Of a DNA stretch of 29,029 nt, positions 7,105 to 14,994 are shown one piece after another. The DNA comes from a virus, in IMG/VR virus record IMGVR_UViG_3300027760_000061, positions 1 to 29,029 of that record. One strand, given 5' to 3'. The stretch's first letter is position 1, and the number at the start of each line of letters is the position of its first letter. The translations under genes and the position numbers were made by a program. The notes beneath the pieces were generated by a model. That model did no database searches and had not been told where the DNA came from. It was given only the letters and a program-made list of their open reading frames with translations.

Positions 7105-9464
7105 AGATCAACGGCGCCACGCTCACTGGATCGACCAAGGTTTCGCTGTTTAAGGGTCAGTACAAGTACATCTACGGCGTGAACGGTGGCGGGCGTGGGA
7201 TAAGGTGGTCGGGCGACGGGAATGCTGAGTACATCGGCATGCAGGCCCCGACCGCAGGGCTAACGATGTCCACTATCGCAGCGACGGCCAACATCGTCGC
7301 TGCCGTAGAAGTCATCGCGTCTGGCTCAGGATATTTCCAGCCGCCCACTGTAGCGTTCTCTGGAGGTGGCCTGGCCGCGGGCAATACGAATCACGCTCAA
7401 GGATTGGCGAAACTCAAGAACGGCGGAGTAGCCAATGTCATCGTCACCAACGCTGGCAGGAATTACACATCTCGCCCACAGATCGCACTCAGTGGTGGGC
7501 GAGGTAGCGGGGCCGAGGTGACCGTTGTTGTTGACGGCAGTATCGCTTCTGCCATACCTCTTACTCAAGGGTCTGGGTATACAAACGGCGCACTTGTCAG
7601 CTTCTCTGGCAACGGCATTGCTGAAGCCATTGGCGAAGTTGACATCACTGATGGCCGCGTAAGCGGCGTAAGGATTGTTAACCCAGGCCGCAGCGCCACG
7701 GGCGTAGCCACGGGCACAATCACTGCAGTAAATGGAGGCGCTGGCGCCACGCTGAAGTGCATCATGTCATATGCCGTCACCAACCTCACGGTCGTTGGCG
7801 GCTCCGGATTTGCCGGGACTGTTCCCGTGCAGTTCTCTTCTGTCAGCGGCTCTGGGGCTGCGGCGTATTGCATAGCAAACTCAGCTGGCGCGCCAGAAAA
7901 CCCAGTGATCACCTCTCGCGGCGCTTACTCGGTCATTCCTACAGCAAGCGTCCTGGGAACTGCCGCCAGGGCCGAAACGCTTATCCGCTCGCCTATGCGA
8001 GGATCGTACCGCTGCGGATACAGGTTCCTAGACAACACGCTTATTGGGGACGGCGGGCCTATTCCTTCTAGCCTCTCGGAACTTGTCACCGTTGAGGCCG
8101 GCGAGGGCGCCTCGGGTTTTACTTGGAACTGGTCCAATGCCGCCGCGGACTCACGGGCCGTGGCCGTGGAGCTGTGGCGCACATCAGCAAACCAGGCTGT
8201 TGTCCTTTATCGCATTGCGCTCCTAGAGAGGTCTGGCGGGCTGTTGCCGACCTCGTACACGGACACCATGGACGAGGCAACGCTGATCAGCCCAACTAGG
8301 TCTGGATACGGCCTGATGCCGATCACTCTCCCGTCAGGCCAGCTCAATGCGTATCGCTTTGAAGTGCCGCCCACGGACATGGAAGACGCCTGCTGGTTCC
8401 AAGACCGCGCCTGGTACGGGGCCAACACCAACGGCACGCGACCAAACACGCTGCTGTTCTCTGAGACAGATGAGGCAGAATCCGTTCCGCCCGTGAACGA
8501 GATTGTGATCCAGAACAACACCGGCTCCCAAGACCGGGTGGTGGCCTTGATTCCCTATGGCGCCATGATGCTCGTCGCCCAAGAGAAGCACATGTACCGC
8601 CTCACGTACGTGGCCCAGCCAGTCATTGACGCGGCCGTGACTCTGGCAGGATATCGCGGGCTTCTGAACAAGCGATGCTGGACCACCTTTGAAGGCGGGC
8701 TGTACTGCGTTGACTCGTTTGGCATGTACGCCTTCGACGGCTCAAGCATGGAGCCGCTATCTGTAGCGGTGGATGATTACTGGAGAGACAGTGTCATTGA
8801 CTTCTCCAAGTCAGCCAACTTCTTTGTCCAAGCCGACCCGGTTTCGCGGGTGATTCGTTTCCACTACTGCAAGTCCACGGACGGCACCACTCCCCCGAGG
8901 GCGCTGTGCTATTCGCTTGCGACAAAAACTTGGTGGGAGGAGACATATCCCCAAGGGGTCGGCGCCTCCACCGTCATCCGCATAAGCGGCAAGCAGTCCT
9001 TAGTCTCTGGCTCCGCCGATGGGAAGCTCCTCAAGGCCAACACGGGCCTTGTGGACACAAGCGGGAACACCACCGCAACCATCCCGTACCAACTGCGCAC
9101 TGGCCCGCTGGTGATCACGGACGAACCAACCCGTCAGATCGGTGTCCTGTACAAGCCCACCGCCACCACGGCCGACCTGACGCTCAAGGTTCACTACAAC
9201 AACTCATCCACGGCTAGATCGAATGCCGTTGACTCCGACCGCGGCGAAGGAGTTGTGGCTTCCCCGGCTGGCGTGGTGATTGACATGCGAACCGGACGGT
9301 CGGCGCTTGGCGATTCCAATGGCTACTCAACGGCCCGGTATTCCGGCAGGGCCAACGACCGCTCGTCGGGTGCAGACAGGCATTTAGCCGTCGCCCTGTC
9401 AGGCTCTCAGTCATCCTCCCCGATTGTGTTGCACGGCGTCACCATCGGTGGAGTGACTGCGTAA
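7101..9464 (+). CDS. Tail nozzle / DNA-stabilisation beta-propeller protein with GSGY repeat insert
   Basis: A 787-residue protein. Residues ~295-787 resemble podovirus tail nozzle proteins (P22 gp10/T7 gp12 type), which close the tail tip and retain DNA: SPMRGSYRCGYRFLDNTLIG, then FQDRAWYGAN..LLFSETDE, GAMMLVAQEKHMYRL, EGGLYCVDSFGMYAFDG and ALCYSLATKTWWEETYP are propeller-blade strands. Residues ~70-290 are a block of degenerate repeats of the form 'V-x-x-x-GSGY-x-x-x-P-x-V-x-F-S-GGG', about 40-60 residues each, known in phage structural proteins and probably forming extra surface beta domains. The N-terminus begins mid-propeller because the usual opening is in the preceding 89-residue ORF. 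It ends with a TAATG overlap. Confidence 0.78.
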   Translation: MKINGATLTGSTKVSLFKGQYKYIYGVNGGGRGIRWSGDGNAEYIGMQAPTAGLTMSTIAATANIVAAVEVIASGSGYFQPPTVAFSGGGLAAGNTNHAQGLAKLKNGGVANVIVTNAGRNYTSRPQIALSGGRGSGAEVTVVVDGSIASAIPLTQGSGYTNGALVSFSGNGIAEAIGEVDITDGRVSGVRIVNPGRSATGVATGTITAVNGGAGATLKCIMSYAVTNLTVVGGSGFAGTVPVQFSSVSGSGAAAYCIANSAGAPENPVITSRGAYSVIPTASVLGTAARAETLIRSPMRGSYRCGYRFLDNTLIGDGGPIPSSLSELVTVEAGEGASGFTWNWSNAAADSRAVAVELWRTSANQAVVLYRIALLERSGGLLPTSYTDTMDEATLISPTRSGYGLMPITLPSGQLNAYRFEVPPTDMEDACWFQDRAWYGANTNGTRPNTLLFSETDEAESVPPVNEIVIQNNTGSQDRVVALIPYGAMMLVAQEKHMYRLTYVAQPVIDAAVTLAGYRGLLNKRCWTTFEGGLYCVDSFGMYAFDGSSMEPLSVAVDDYWRDSVIDFSKSANFFVQADPVSRVIRFHYCKSTDGTTPPRALCYSLATKTWWEETYPQGVGASTVIRISGKQSLVSGSADGKLLKANTGLVDTSGNTTATIPYQLRTGPLVITDEPTRQIGVLYKPTATTADLTLKVHYNNSSTARSNAVDSDRGEGVVASPAGVVIDMRTGRSALGDSNGYSTARYSGRANDRSSGADRHLAVALSGSQSSSPIVLHGVTIGGVTA

Positions 9465-10489
9465 TGTACACACAGCAGAGCAATGCCTTAGCCGCTGCTC
9501 TCGCCCTCCCAGCAGGCCAGCAGCAGTCTCAGGCGCTGCTGCAAGTCTTCGCCAACTGCATCCAAGGCTTGCGCCAGAACGGCCCAGTGTCCATCAACAC
9601 TGGCGCGGGCAGCCAAGCACCTCCGGGGGGCGTGATCACTTCACCCCCAGGCGTAGGAAGCGTCACCAACAACTACTACGACGGCAACACCAACAACACA
9701 ACAAACAATCTCCAGAACTACCTAAACGGTGGCGATTACCGGACGATCAACAACTACCCGCCCAACGTCTGGAATGTCAACAACTACGGCGGTGACACCA
9801 ACAACAGCTACTTCACCACCAACAATGACAATACCAGCAATTATTATGGCGGTGACACGTTCTATGGCGACAACTACCTGACCACCAACAACTACGACAA
9901 CTCCCAAAACTTCAACATAAACAATCAGACTGACTACAACACCTACAACAACTCAACGAACAACGTCAACAACTCCATTCAGAACAACAACATCAGCAAC
10001 TGGTACAACAACCAGTACACAGACAACAGCTACAACGACTTCTCCACCACCCTTCAGACTACACAGAACAACTACAACCAGACCGTCAACAACTTTGAGG
10101 GTGACTCCTACTTTGAAAACACCGTCAACCAGGGCGATGTGATCAACCAGTCCACGGTCATCAACCAAGGGGATGTGATCCATCAGGGCGACACGTACCT
10201 GGACGAAAACAAGACGTTCATTACGAACGACAACCGCACCATAAACCTGATTAATTACATCACCAACACGGTGATAAACATCATCCAGGGCGGAGGCCAA
10301 GACGGTAAGGATGGCAAGGACGGCCTTCCCGCAAAGCCCCTCCCGCACACACATGCGTTCAAGGGCAAAAAAGCCAAGATTAAGGTGCCAAAATACAAGT
10401 TTAACGCGGAATCTTGCGCCATTGAGGAGGACGGCACCAAGGACATTGAATTCACGCCACAGGGCACCGTGGAGAAGAACGCCCTTTGA
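9464..10489 (+). CDS. Asn/Tyr/Thr-rich fibre-like protein with hexapeptide repeats and collagen-like motif
   Basis: A 341-residue protein; ATG overlaps the nozzle stop. Residues 1-40 are helical (NALAAALALPAGQQQSQALLQVFANCI), a likely virion anchor. Residues ~65-205 are dominated by Asn with Tyr, Thr, Asp and Ser (for example TNNYYDGNTNN and NYYGGDTFYGDNYL). Residues ~220-270 become a regular six-residue pattern (VNQGD, VINQST, VINQGD, VIHQGD) as expected of a beta-helix or triple beta-helix fibre. Then comes a short Gly-x-y stretch (GGQDGKDGKDG) and a basic tail with KGKKAKIKVPKYKF. A trimeric tail fibre or spike is inferred from the fold-like periodicity and the location after the nozzle; no known family was recognised. 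Confidence 0.7.
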   Translation: MYTQQSNALAAALALPAGQQQSQALLQVFANCIQGLRQNGPVSINTGAGSQAPPGGVITSPPGVGSVTNNYYDGNTNNTTNNLQNYLNGGDYRTINNYPPNVWNVNNYGGDTNNSYFTTNNDNTSNYYGGDTFYGDNYLTTNNYDNSQNFNINNQTDYNTYNNSTNNVNNSIQNNNISNWYNNQYTDNSYNDFSTTLQTTQNNYNQTVNNFEGDSYFENTVNQGDVINQSTVINQGDVIHQGDTYLDENKTFITNDNRTINLINYITNTVINIIQGGGQDGKDGKDGLPAKPLPHTHAFKGKKAKIKVPKYKFNAESCAIEEDGTKDIEFTPQGTVEKNAL

Positions 10490-10514
10490 GGGCATTAGTC
10501 AGTAGGAGAAACTC

Positions 10515-12824
10515 ATGGCCTTTATCAAAGTCCCGAACTACACCTTCAGCGGCGATCCGGTGTCCCAAGCCGCGGCTGCCAAAGTCGCCTCGGATCACTT
10601 AAAGGCTTACGGCCAAGTTGACTCCGCCCAGGCTGCCGCCAATGGCCAAATTGGGGCTGCCCAAGCCGCGGCCCAGGGGACGCTGTACGGTCAGCCGGCC
10701 AACATCTACGGCAACTACGCCACATCTGGCGCTAACGCCTTTAACGCCTACAACCAAGGCATGAGCGGGATTGGCTCGTCGCTGGCCAATCTGTACGGCA
10801 ACTACGGCAACAACCTCCAGAACCTGTATTCCAATCAGACTTCTGCGATGGGCCAGACCGAGGCAGCGCGGCAGATTGCCGCCGCCAACATCGGCACGGC
10901 TGGCCTGAGTTCGATGGGCCAGATGATGAGCGGGGCGTTTGGTGCCCAGGCCCAGAATCAGTCTGCCGCCTACCGGGCCATGGCCGACATGCAGGCCGCG
11001 AACCAAGGAGCCATGAGTTCCTACGGGGCCTCCCAGAACAATGCCCTCGCCGGCCTTGGTGCTTCCGCAGCGTCCCTTGGTGGCGCTGGGGCAAACGCTT
11101 ACGGCCAGCTCGGGACCGGAACCTCCACCGCGAGGGCCAACGCGGCAAGCTCTCTTGGCACTGCGTACGGCAGCGTCTTGGGCGGGATTGCAAACTCGGC
11201 TGGCAATCTTGGCACTGGCTTGGCGACGGCTCGGGGCAACACGGCCGGGGCGCTCGGGTCGGCCTATGGCTCCGCGCTCAACAGCTACAACTCGTCCAAC
11301 GCTGCCCTTGGCGGAAGCATGGCCGGCGCTTACGGCAACATGGCCGGCGCGATGGGCAATGCGTACGGTCAGGCTGCCGGAAGTCTCGGCACCGCCGCAG
11401 GCAATTTCGGATCGGCCACCAACACCGCCCTCGGCAACATGTACGGCACACTGGGGACCGCCCAAGGGCAGTACGGGGCTGCATCGCAGACAGCGCGTGG
11501 CAACATGCTGTCTTCGCTGGCCAACACAAATCTCGGCGGATACAACACCGGCGCCAGCTATCAGGCAGACATGGCCAAACTTGGATTGGCCCGGGAGCTT
11601 GGGCTTGGGCAGATCGGAGTTGCTGGCAGCGCGTTTGGTGGTGGCGGCGGAAGCGGTGGCGTAAGCATGACGGCGGCTGGCGAGCCGCTCGGGTACGCAT
11701 CTGGCGGCTACTCGTCTGGTGGTGGTGGCGGAGGCTATGGGGGCGGCGGCACTGGTGGCGGATACTCGCCCAATCCTTCGCCGGCCTGGTATCAGAGTCC
11801 GCAATACTTGGCACCTTTCCCGAACCAGACGCCATACGCCGCAAGTCAGATGGGCGGCGCAGACCAGGCCGTCCTCAGCGGGCTTTATGGGACAGGTGCG
11901 GCGGGCGGTGGGGCGATTGGGAATAACTCCGCTTCGACCTACGGCCAGCTCGGCGCTCTCTCAAACCAGCTCTCCAACATCCCCGGCATGTTTAACTCGG
12001 GCATGCAGGGCATCGGGTCCGCTGGCCAGCAAGGGTATGCCAACCTCAACAGAGGATTAGCATCGGCCAACCGCCAGATTCCAGGCATGCTGAACACCTC
12101 CATGCAGGCGATGGACCGCGATGGGGCTAACGCCTTCGGGGCGCTGCGGAACACGGCCAGCCAAGCCGGCGCCATCCCCGGCATGTTGAACACCACCATG
12201 AGTGGCATCAACAACGACTTCTCTCGGTCGCAGTCAGGGATCGGATCGTCACTCAGTCAGGGCTATGACGCGATCAATCAGTCTCGCAACTCCATCAACT
12301 CGTCGCCCATCGCTAGTTACCTCATGCAGACCGGACAGGCCGGCAGGGATCAGCTCGGTAGTTCGATGGCTACGAACGACAACCTGTTGGGCAGTTGGGT
12401 AAACAGTGGCCTTGGCAACATGCGTGGCGCCTTGGCGAGTGGTTATGGCCAACTCAACAACGGCATGAACCAGTTCTACGCCAACATCCCACGCGACGGC
12501 GCGGAACTTCTGGGGTCGGCACTCAAGCAAGGCGCTGGCCAGATCGGCTCTATCGGATCGCAGATGGGGTCGGCGTATGGCTCGTTCAACAACTCCAACA
12601 ACGCAGGTCGCCAAGGCGCCATGCAGCAGGTAACTGACCTGTACAAGATGGCCAACGGCGGGTTCCAGCAGCCACAGCAACGTCCGATGCAATCGCAGGC
12701 CGAGATGATGGCCAAGGCCCGCGCCGACACCGCCGCTGCGACTGCCGCGTGGAAACAGGCCAACCCAGTGAGGCCGACAGGCAATGCCACGTTCGACCGA
12801 ATGAACCAGGCGTACTACCGCTAA
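10515..12824 (+). CDS. Large repeat protein with 32 hendecads, putative internal virion or ejection protein
   Basis: A 769-residue protein with TAGGAG at 10503-10508, six bases before ATG. After a 13-residue leader, residues 14-365 split without any gap into 11-residue units. Position 11 is usually Leu, Met or Ala, position 3 often Leu or Met, position 6 often Ala, and position 8 often Gly (for example GALGSAYGSAL and GSMAGAYGNMA). Residues ~375-420 are a Gly/Ser-rich linker. Residues ~485-590 hold three copies of an IPGM(L/F)N motif spaced 32-33 residues, three hendecads. The C-terminus is Gln/Met/Ala-rich. Charged residues are scarce. The regularity suggests a very long helix or helical bundle; location between fibre and internal-protein genes suggests an injected or tube-forming protein. 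The function is inference. Confidence 0.75.
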   Translation: MAFIKVPNYTFSGDPVSQAAAAKVASDHLKAYGQVDSAQAAANGQIGAAQAAAQGTLYGQPANIYGNYATSGANAFNAYNQGMSGIGSSLANLYGNYGNNLQNLYSNQTSAMGQTEAARQIAAANIGTAGLSSMGQMMSGAFGAQAQNQSAAYRAMADMQAANQGAMSSYGASQNNALAGLGASAASLGGAGANAYGQLGTGTSTARANAASSLGTAYGSVLGGIANSAGNLGTGLATARGNTAGALGSAYGSALNSYNSSNAALGGSMAGAYGNMAGAMGNAYGQAAGSLGTAAGNFGSATNTALGNMYGTLGTAQGQYGAASQTARGNMLSSLANTNLGGYNTGASYQADMAKLGLARELGLGQIGVAGSAFGGGGGSGGVSMTAAGEPLGYASGGYSSGGGGGGYGGGGTGGGYSPNPSPAWYQSPQYLAPFPNQTPYAASQMGGADQAVLSGLYGTGAAGGGAIGNNSASTYGQLGALSNQLSNIPGMFNSGMQGIGSAGQQGYANLNRGLASANRQIPGMLNTSMQAMDRDGANAFGALRNTASQAGAIPGMLNTTMSGINNDFSRSQSGIGSSLSQGYDAINQSRNSINSSPIASYLMQTGQAGRDQLGSSMATNDNLLGSWVNSGLGNMRGALASGYGQLNNGMNQFYANIPRDGAELLGSALKQGAGQIGSIGSQMGSAYGSFNNSNNAGRQGAMQQVTDLYKMANGGFQQPQQRPMQSQAEMMAKARADTAAATAAWKQANPVRPTGNATFDRMNQAYYR
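10554..11609 (+). repeat. Array of 32 consecutive 33-bp coding repeats (hendecads)
   Basis: This is the DNA span of residues 14-365 of the 769-residue protein. The repeats are diverged in DNA but keep strict 33-base phase with no insertion or deletion across 1056 bases. Later copies are the most alike (around 11148-11511), suggesting more recent expansion there. Confidence 0.8.
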
Positions 12825-13189
12825 TGCTCTCATACGACACTGGCATTCAAAACAAGCCGCCGGTCACCCAAGGCATGCAGCAGCAGGCTCTGGCCGGGCT
12901 GGCTGCGCAGGGTGGCGTACTTCAGTACCCCGGCTCGGCAGCGGATGTCTACAACGCCCGCGCCATGGCTGCGGGCTTGGACTACGAACGTGCCGCGGCA
13001 ACCACCAACAACGAGTACCTTGCCAACGCACAGAAGGCGCAGCAGTCCACAGCTCTCGCGGGACTGCAGCAGATGGCTACGGCCCAGCAGAACGCAAACA
13101 ACCTCGCCAACTCGCAGCAGTCGATGAAGCTGGACTATCTCGGCAAGTTGTCTGGCGGGCTTAACGGACTTCTCGGAAACATCTTCTGA
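12824..13189 (+). CDS. Small Gln/Ala/Asn-rich virion-like protein
   Basis: A 121-residue protein starting at ATG 12824, which overlaps the previous stop (TAATG); an earlier in-frame ATG at 12749 lies inside the repeat gene and is less likely. The central part is a helix rich in Ala, Gln and Asn (LANAQKAQQSTALAGLQQM, NANNLANSQQSM). The C-terminus ends LSGGLNGLLGNIF, a Gly/Leu motif echoed by the next gene (NALGGLLGSIG), so the two may be distant paralogues. Composition resembles the hendecad protein upstream, consistent with membership in the same internal or tail assembly. No family was recognised. Confidence 0.7.
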   Translation: MLSYDTGIQNKPPVTQGMQQQALAGLAAQGGVLQYPGSAADVYNARAMAAGLDYERAAATTNNEYLANAQKAQQSTALAGLQQMATAQQNANNLANSQQSMKLDYLGKLSGGLNGLLGNIF

Positions 13190-13659
13190 TGAACTACGCC
13201 ACAACAACTTCGACGTTCGCCCCGCAGCAGGTCCCGAACACGCAGGGCATGTTCAACACGGAACTGGCTAATGCCCAGGCAGCGGCCGATCCGCGATTCA
13301 ACATGAAGGCCATGGACCGCAATGGCGTGTCCCGTGGCAAGGGGACGATGGCTGTGGCGGGCATTCAAGCGGCCCAGAACCTCGCTGGCGGCATTGCTAA
13401 AGCGTATCAGGTTCCCGCTCAGGATGCGTCCACCAACGCCAACAACACGCTCCAGTACCAGACCAACCAAGAGAACTTCGGTCAGGGCATCTCCAACATC
13501 GCACAGCAGAACGACTACGCCAACGCGATGGCCGCTCTGCAGCGCAATCAGAACGTACTGAACTTCCAGGGTAACGCTCTCGGCGGCTTGCTGGGGAGCA
13601 TTGGTAACACAAGCAATCTCGGTTCCTTCGGAAACTACAATGGCACGTATAGATTTTGA
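13189..13659 (+). CDS. Small Gln/Asn/Ala-rich virion-like protein, relative of the previous gene
   Basis: A 156-residue protein with a TGATG start overlap. The layout mirrors the previous protein: an unstructured N-terminus (YATTTSTFAPQQVPNTQG), a long Gln/Asn/Ala helix (NNTLQYQTNQENF, then IAQQNDYANAMAALQRNQNV), and a Gly/Leu C-terminal patch (NALGGLLGSIG). A short stretch at residues 50-75 (GTMAVAGIQAAQNLAGGIAKAY) is hydrophobic and amphipathic and could touch membrane. T7-type internal virion proteins can have similar composition, but assignment is only by context. Its last 20 bases overlap the next gene. Confidence 0.7.
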   Translation: MNYATTTSTFAPQQVPNTQGMFNTELANAQAAADPRFNMKAMDRNGVSRGKGTMAVAGIQAAQNLAGGIAKAYQVPAQDASTNANNTLQYQTNQENFGQGISNIAQQNDYANAMAALQRNQNVLNFQGNALGGLLGSIGNTSNLGSFGNYNGTYRF

Positions 13660-13912
13660 TCTAGACGATCTCACCAACACCGCACTGAAGCGGCTGGTCA
13701 AGCAACTCCTTGTCGCTGATGACGATGAGGAGAAGAAGATTGTCAAGAACCTTGGCAAGAAAACTGGCGCCAAGGCAGAGAAGAACGATCTAGCCGACCT
13801 CCATGAGGAGAAGCACGGCAAGCCCAACACGCCGATGGTCACTGACGATGACCTCCCGTACGACGGCGATGACGAACTGCCTGACGTTCCGAAGAAGAAG
13901 GGGAAGAAGTAA
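13640..13912 (+). CDS. Small highly charged acidic/lysine-rich protein
   Basis: A 90-residue protein beginning MARIDFDLDDLTNTALKRL. ATG at 13640 is preferred over an in-frame TTG at 13601 because the residues before it are non-coding-like and overlap the previous gene further. The first 35 residues form an amphipathic helix; residues 45-90 alternate acidic and lysine clusters (DDDLPYDGDDELPDV, ending KKKGKK) and look disordered. It lies in the run of internal-protein genes and overlaps the next gene as TAATG. Such charged proteins can be assembly cofactors or DNA-associated virion components; no specific role can be assigned. Confidence 0.65.
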   Translation: MARIDFDLDDLTNTALKRLVKQLLVADDDEEKKIVKNLGKKTGAKAEKNDLADLHEEKHGKPNTPMVTDDDLPYDGDDELPDVPKKKGKK

Positions 13913-14985
13913 TGGGTAATCCAAGCAAGTGGGGCGAAACCGTTGATGCAATTCGCAGGCTTGTCGGCCGTCCAGCGGCTGGCGTCCCGCTTGACGTTGC
14001 GGACGATGTGGCCCGCGCAGCAACTCGCCACTCGCAAGAGATGCACGGAAGCAACGCGCTCTGGGATGACATGCGGGCATCTCAGGAGAGGTATGGAACG
14101 TCATACTTGTTCAGCCCGCAGCGTGGCGGAACAAGTGTGGACGGCACAAAACTGTTTGACGATGTGATCAACGCCAACATGCCCGAAGGCCCGACCCTTT
14201 CGCGCCCCGCAGCCGCTGAAGACTTTGAACTCGGCTCTCCGCTCTGGCATCAGCTGGACAAGGGCTATCGGGCCAACGACAACCTTCGCCGTGGCCGCAC
14301 GCCCAACCTGCGGAATCAAGACCCGCAGCTTGCCCGCATTGCTGGGCAGGAACTCAACTCCACCAACTCCGCCGCCAGAGCCACTCGGGCCGCTGATGCC
14401 CAGCGTGCCCAGGGCATGCGTGAAGGACTCGGTGAACTCGGTGCCGCTGCCGCAACTGTCGGAATTGGTGCGGGCCTGAGTTCGATGTACCCGTCTGGCG
14501 AGACGCCTACCCAAGGCGACATGACCGACACCTCGGGCACGGAAGACCTTGCGGCAGAATCCCGGCCGGCGCCAAGCGTTGAGCCTGACATGCCGCCCGA
14601 TGAGCAGGAGTTTGCCGACAGGTTCAAGCGTCAGTACCTCGCCCGCGAGGCGAAGCGAAACGCCCCTGTGGACTACTCATTCCAAGCCCGCGAGTTGATG
14701 GGCAAGCTCAACGCCATGCGCAAGGCCGCTGGCGGCGAGGTGCCAGAAGCCAAGCAGATGATGGCCGAGATTGACCGGCTGCTTGGGATGGCGAATCAGC
14801 AGAAGAATGCGCCGGGCTACAAGCCCGCAATGCCTACCGACTACCACGGCGAGGCACAGCGTCTTCTCCAAGACTTGAACGCTCGTCGCATGGAAGCCGG
14901 CGGTGAAGTGGCCGATACGCAGAAGGTCATGGCGGAGGTTCGTCGCCTCCAGGCCATGGGCGATCAGATGAGAAACGCAAGGTAA
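13912..14985 (+). CDS. Putative internal virion protein with duplicated C-terminal helical domain
   Basis: A 357-residue protein of unknown family. The N-terminal ~110 residues contain short mixed segments (WGETVDAIRRLVGRPAAGV, YGTSYLFSPQRGG). A hydrophobic stretch near residues 178-194 (LGELGAAAATVGIGAGL) could insert into a membrane. The last ~105 residues are a tandem duplication with a 56-residue period, starting at residues 252 and 308; both copies share P-x-D-Y, LNA-x-R, AGGEV, MAE and RL. Position before the 532- and 1210-residue genes suits a set of DNA-ejection proteins (analogous, not shown homologous, to T7 gp14-16). The ribosome start overlaps the previous stop. Confidence 0.7.
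   Translation: MGNPSKWGETVDAIRRLVGRPAAGVPLDVADDVARAATRHSQEMHGSNALWDDMRASQERYGTSYLFSPQRGGTSVDGTKLFDDVINANMPEGPTLSRPAAAEDFELGSPLWHQLDKGYRANDNLRRGRTPNLRNQDPQLARIAGQELNSTNSAARATRAADAQRAQGMREGLGELGAAAATVGIGAGLSSMYPSGETPTQGDMTDTSGTEDLAAESRPAPSVEPDMPPDEQEFADRFKRQYLAREAKRNAPVDYSFQARELMGKLNAMRKAAGGEVPEAKQMMAEIDRLLGMANQQKNAPGYKPAMPTDYHGEAQRLLQDLNARRMEAGGEVADTQKVMAEVRRLQAMGDQMRNAR
14665..14982 (+). repeat. Tandem duplicated helical domain (56-residue period)
   Basis: Two copies, residues 252-307 and 308-357, align without gaps over about 50 positions, with roughly 20-25 identities by eye. Conserved landmarks are P-x-D-Y, LNA, AGGEV, MAE, RL and NA. The second copy ends at the C-terminus. Confidence 0.75.
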
Positions 14986-14994
14986 GGAGCATTC

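Noticed and set aside
10599-11804. Long - strand open frame (401 codons) opposite the hendecad array
   Set aside because: It mirrors the 33-base repeats of the sense strand and has an Arg/Ala/Gly-rich translation without recognisable features.
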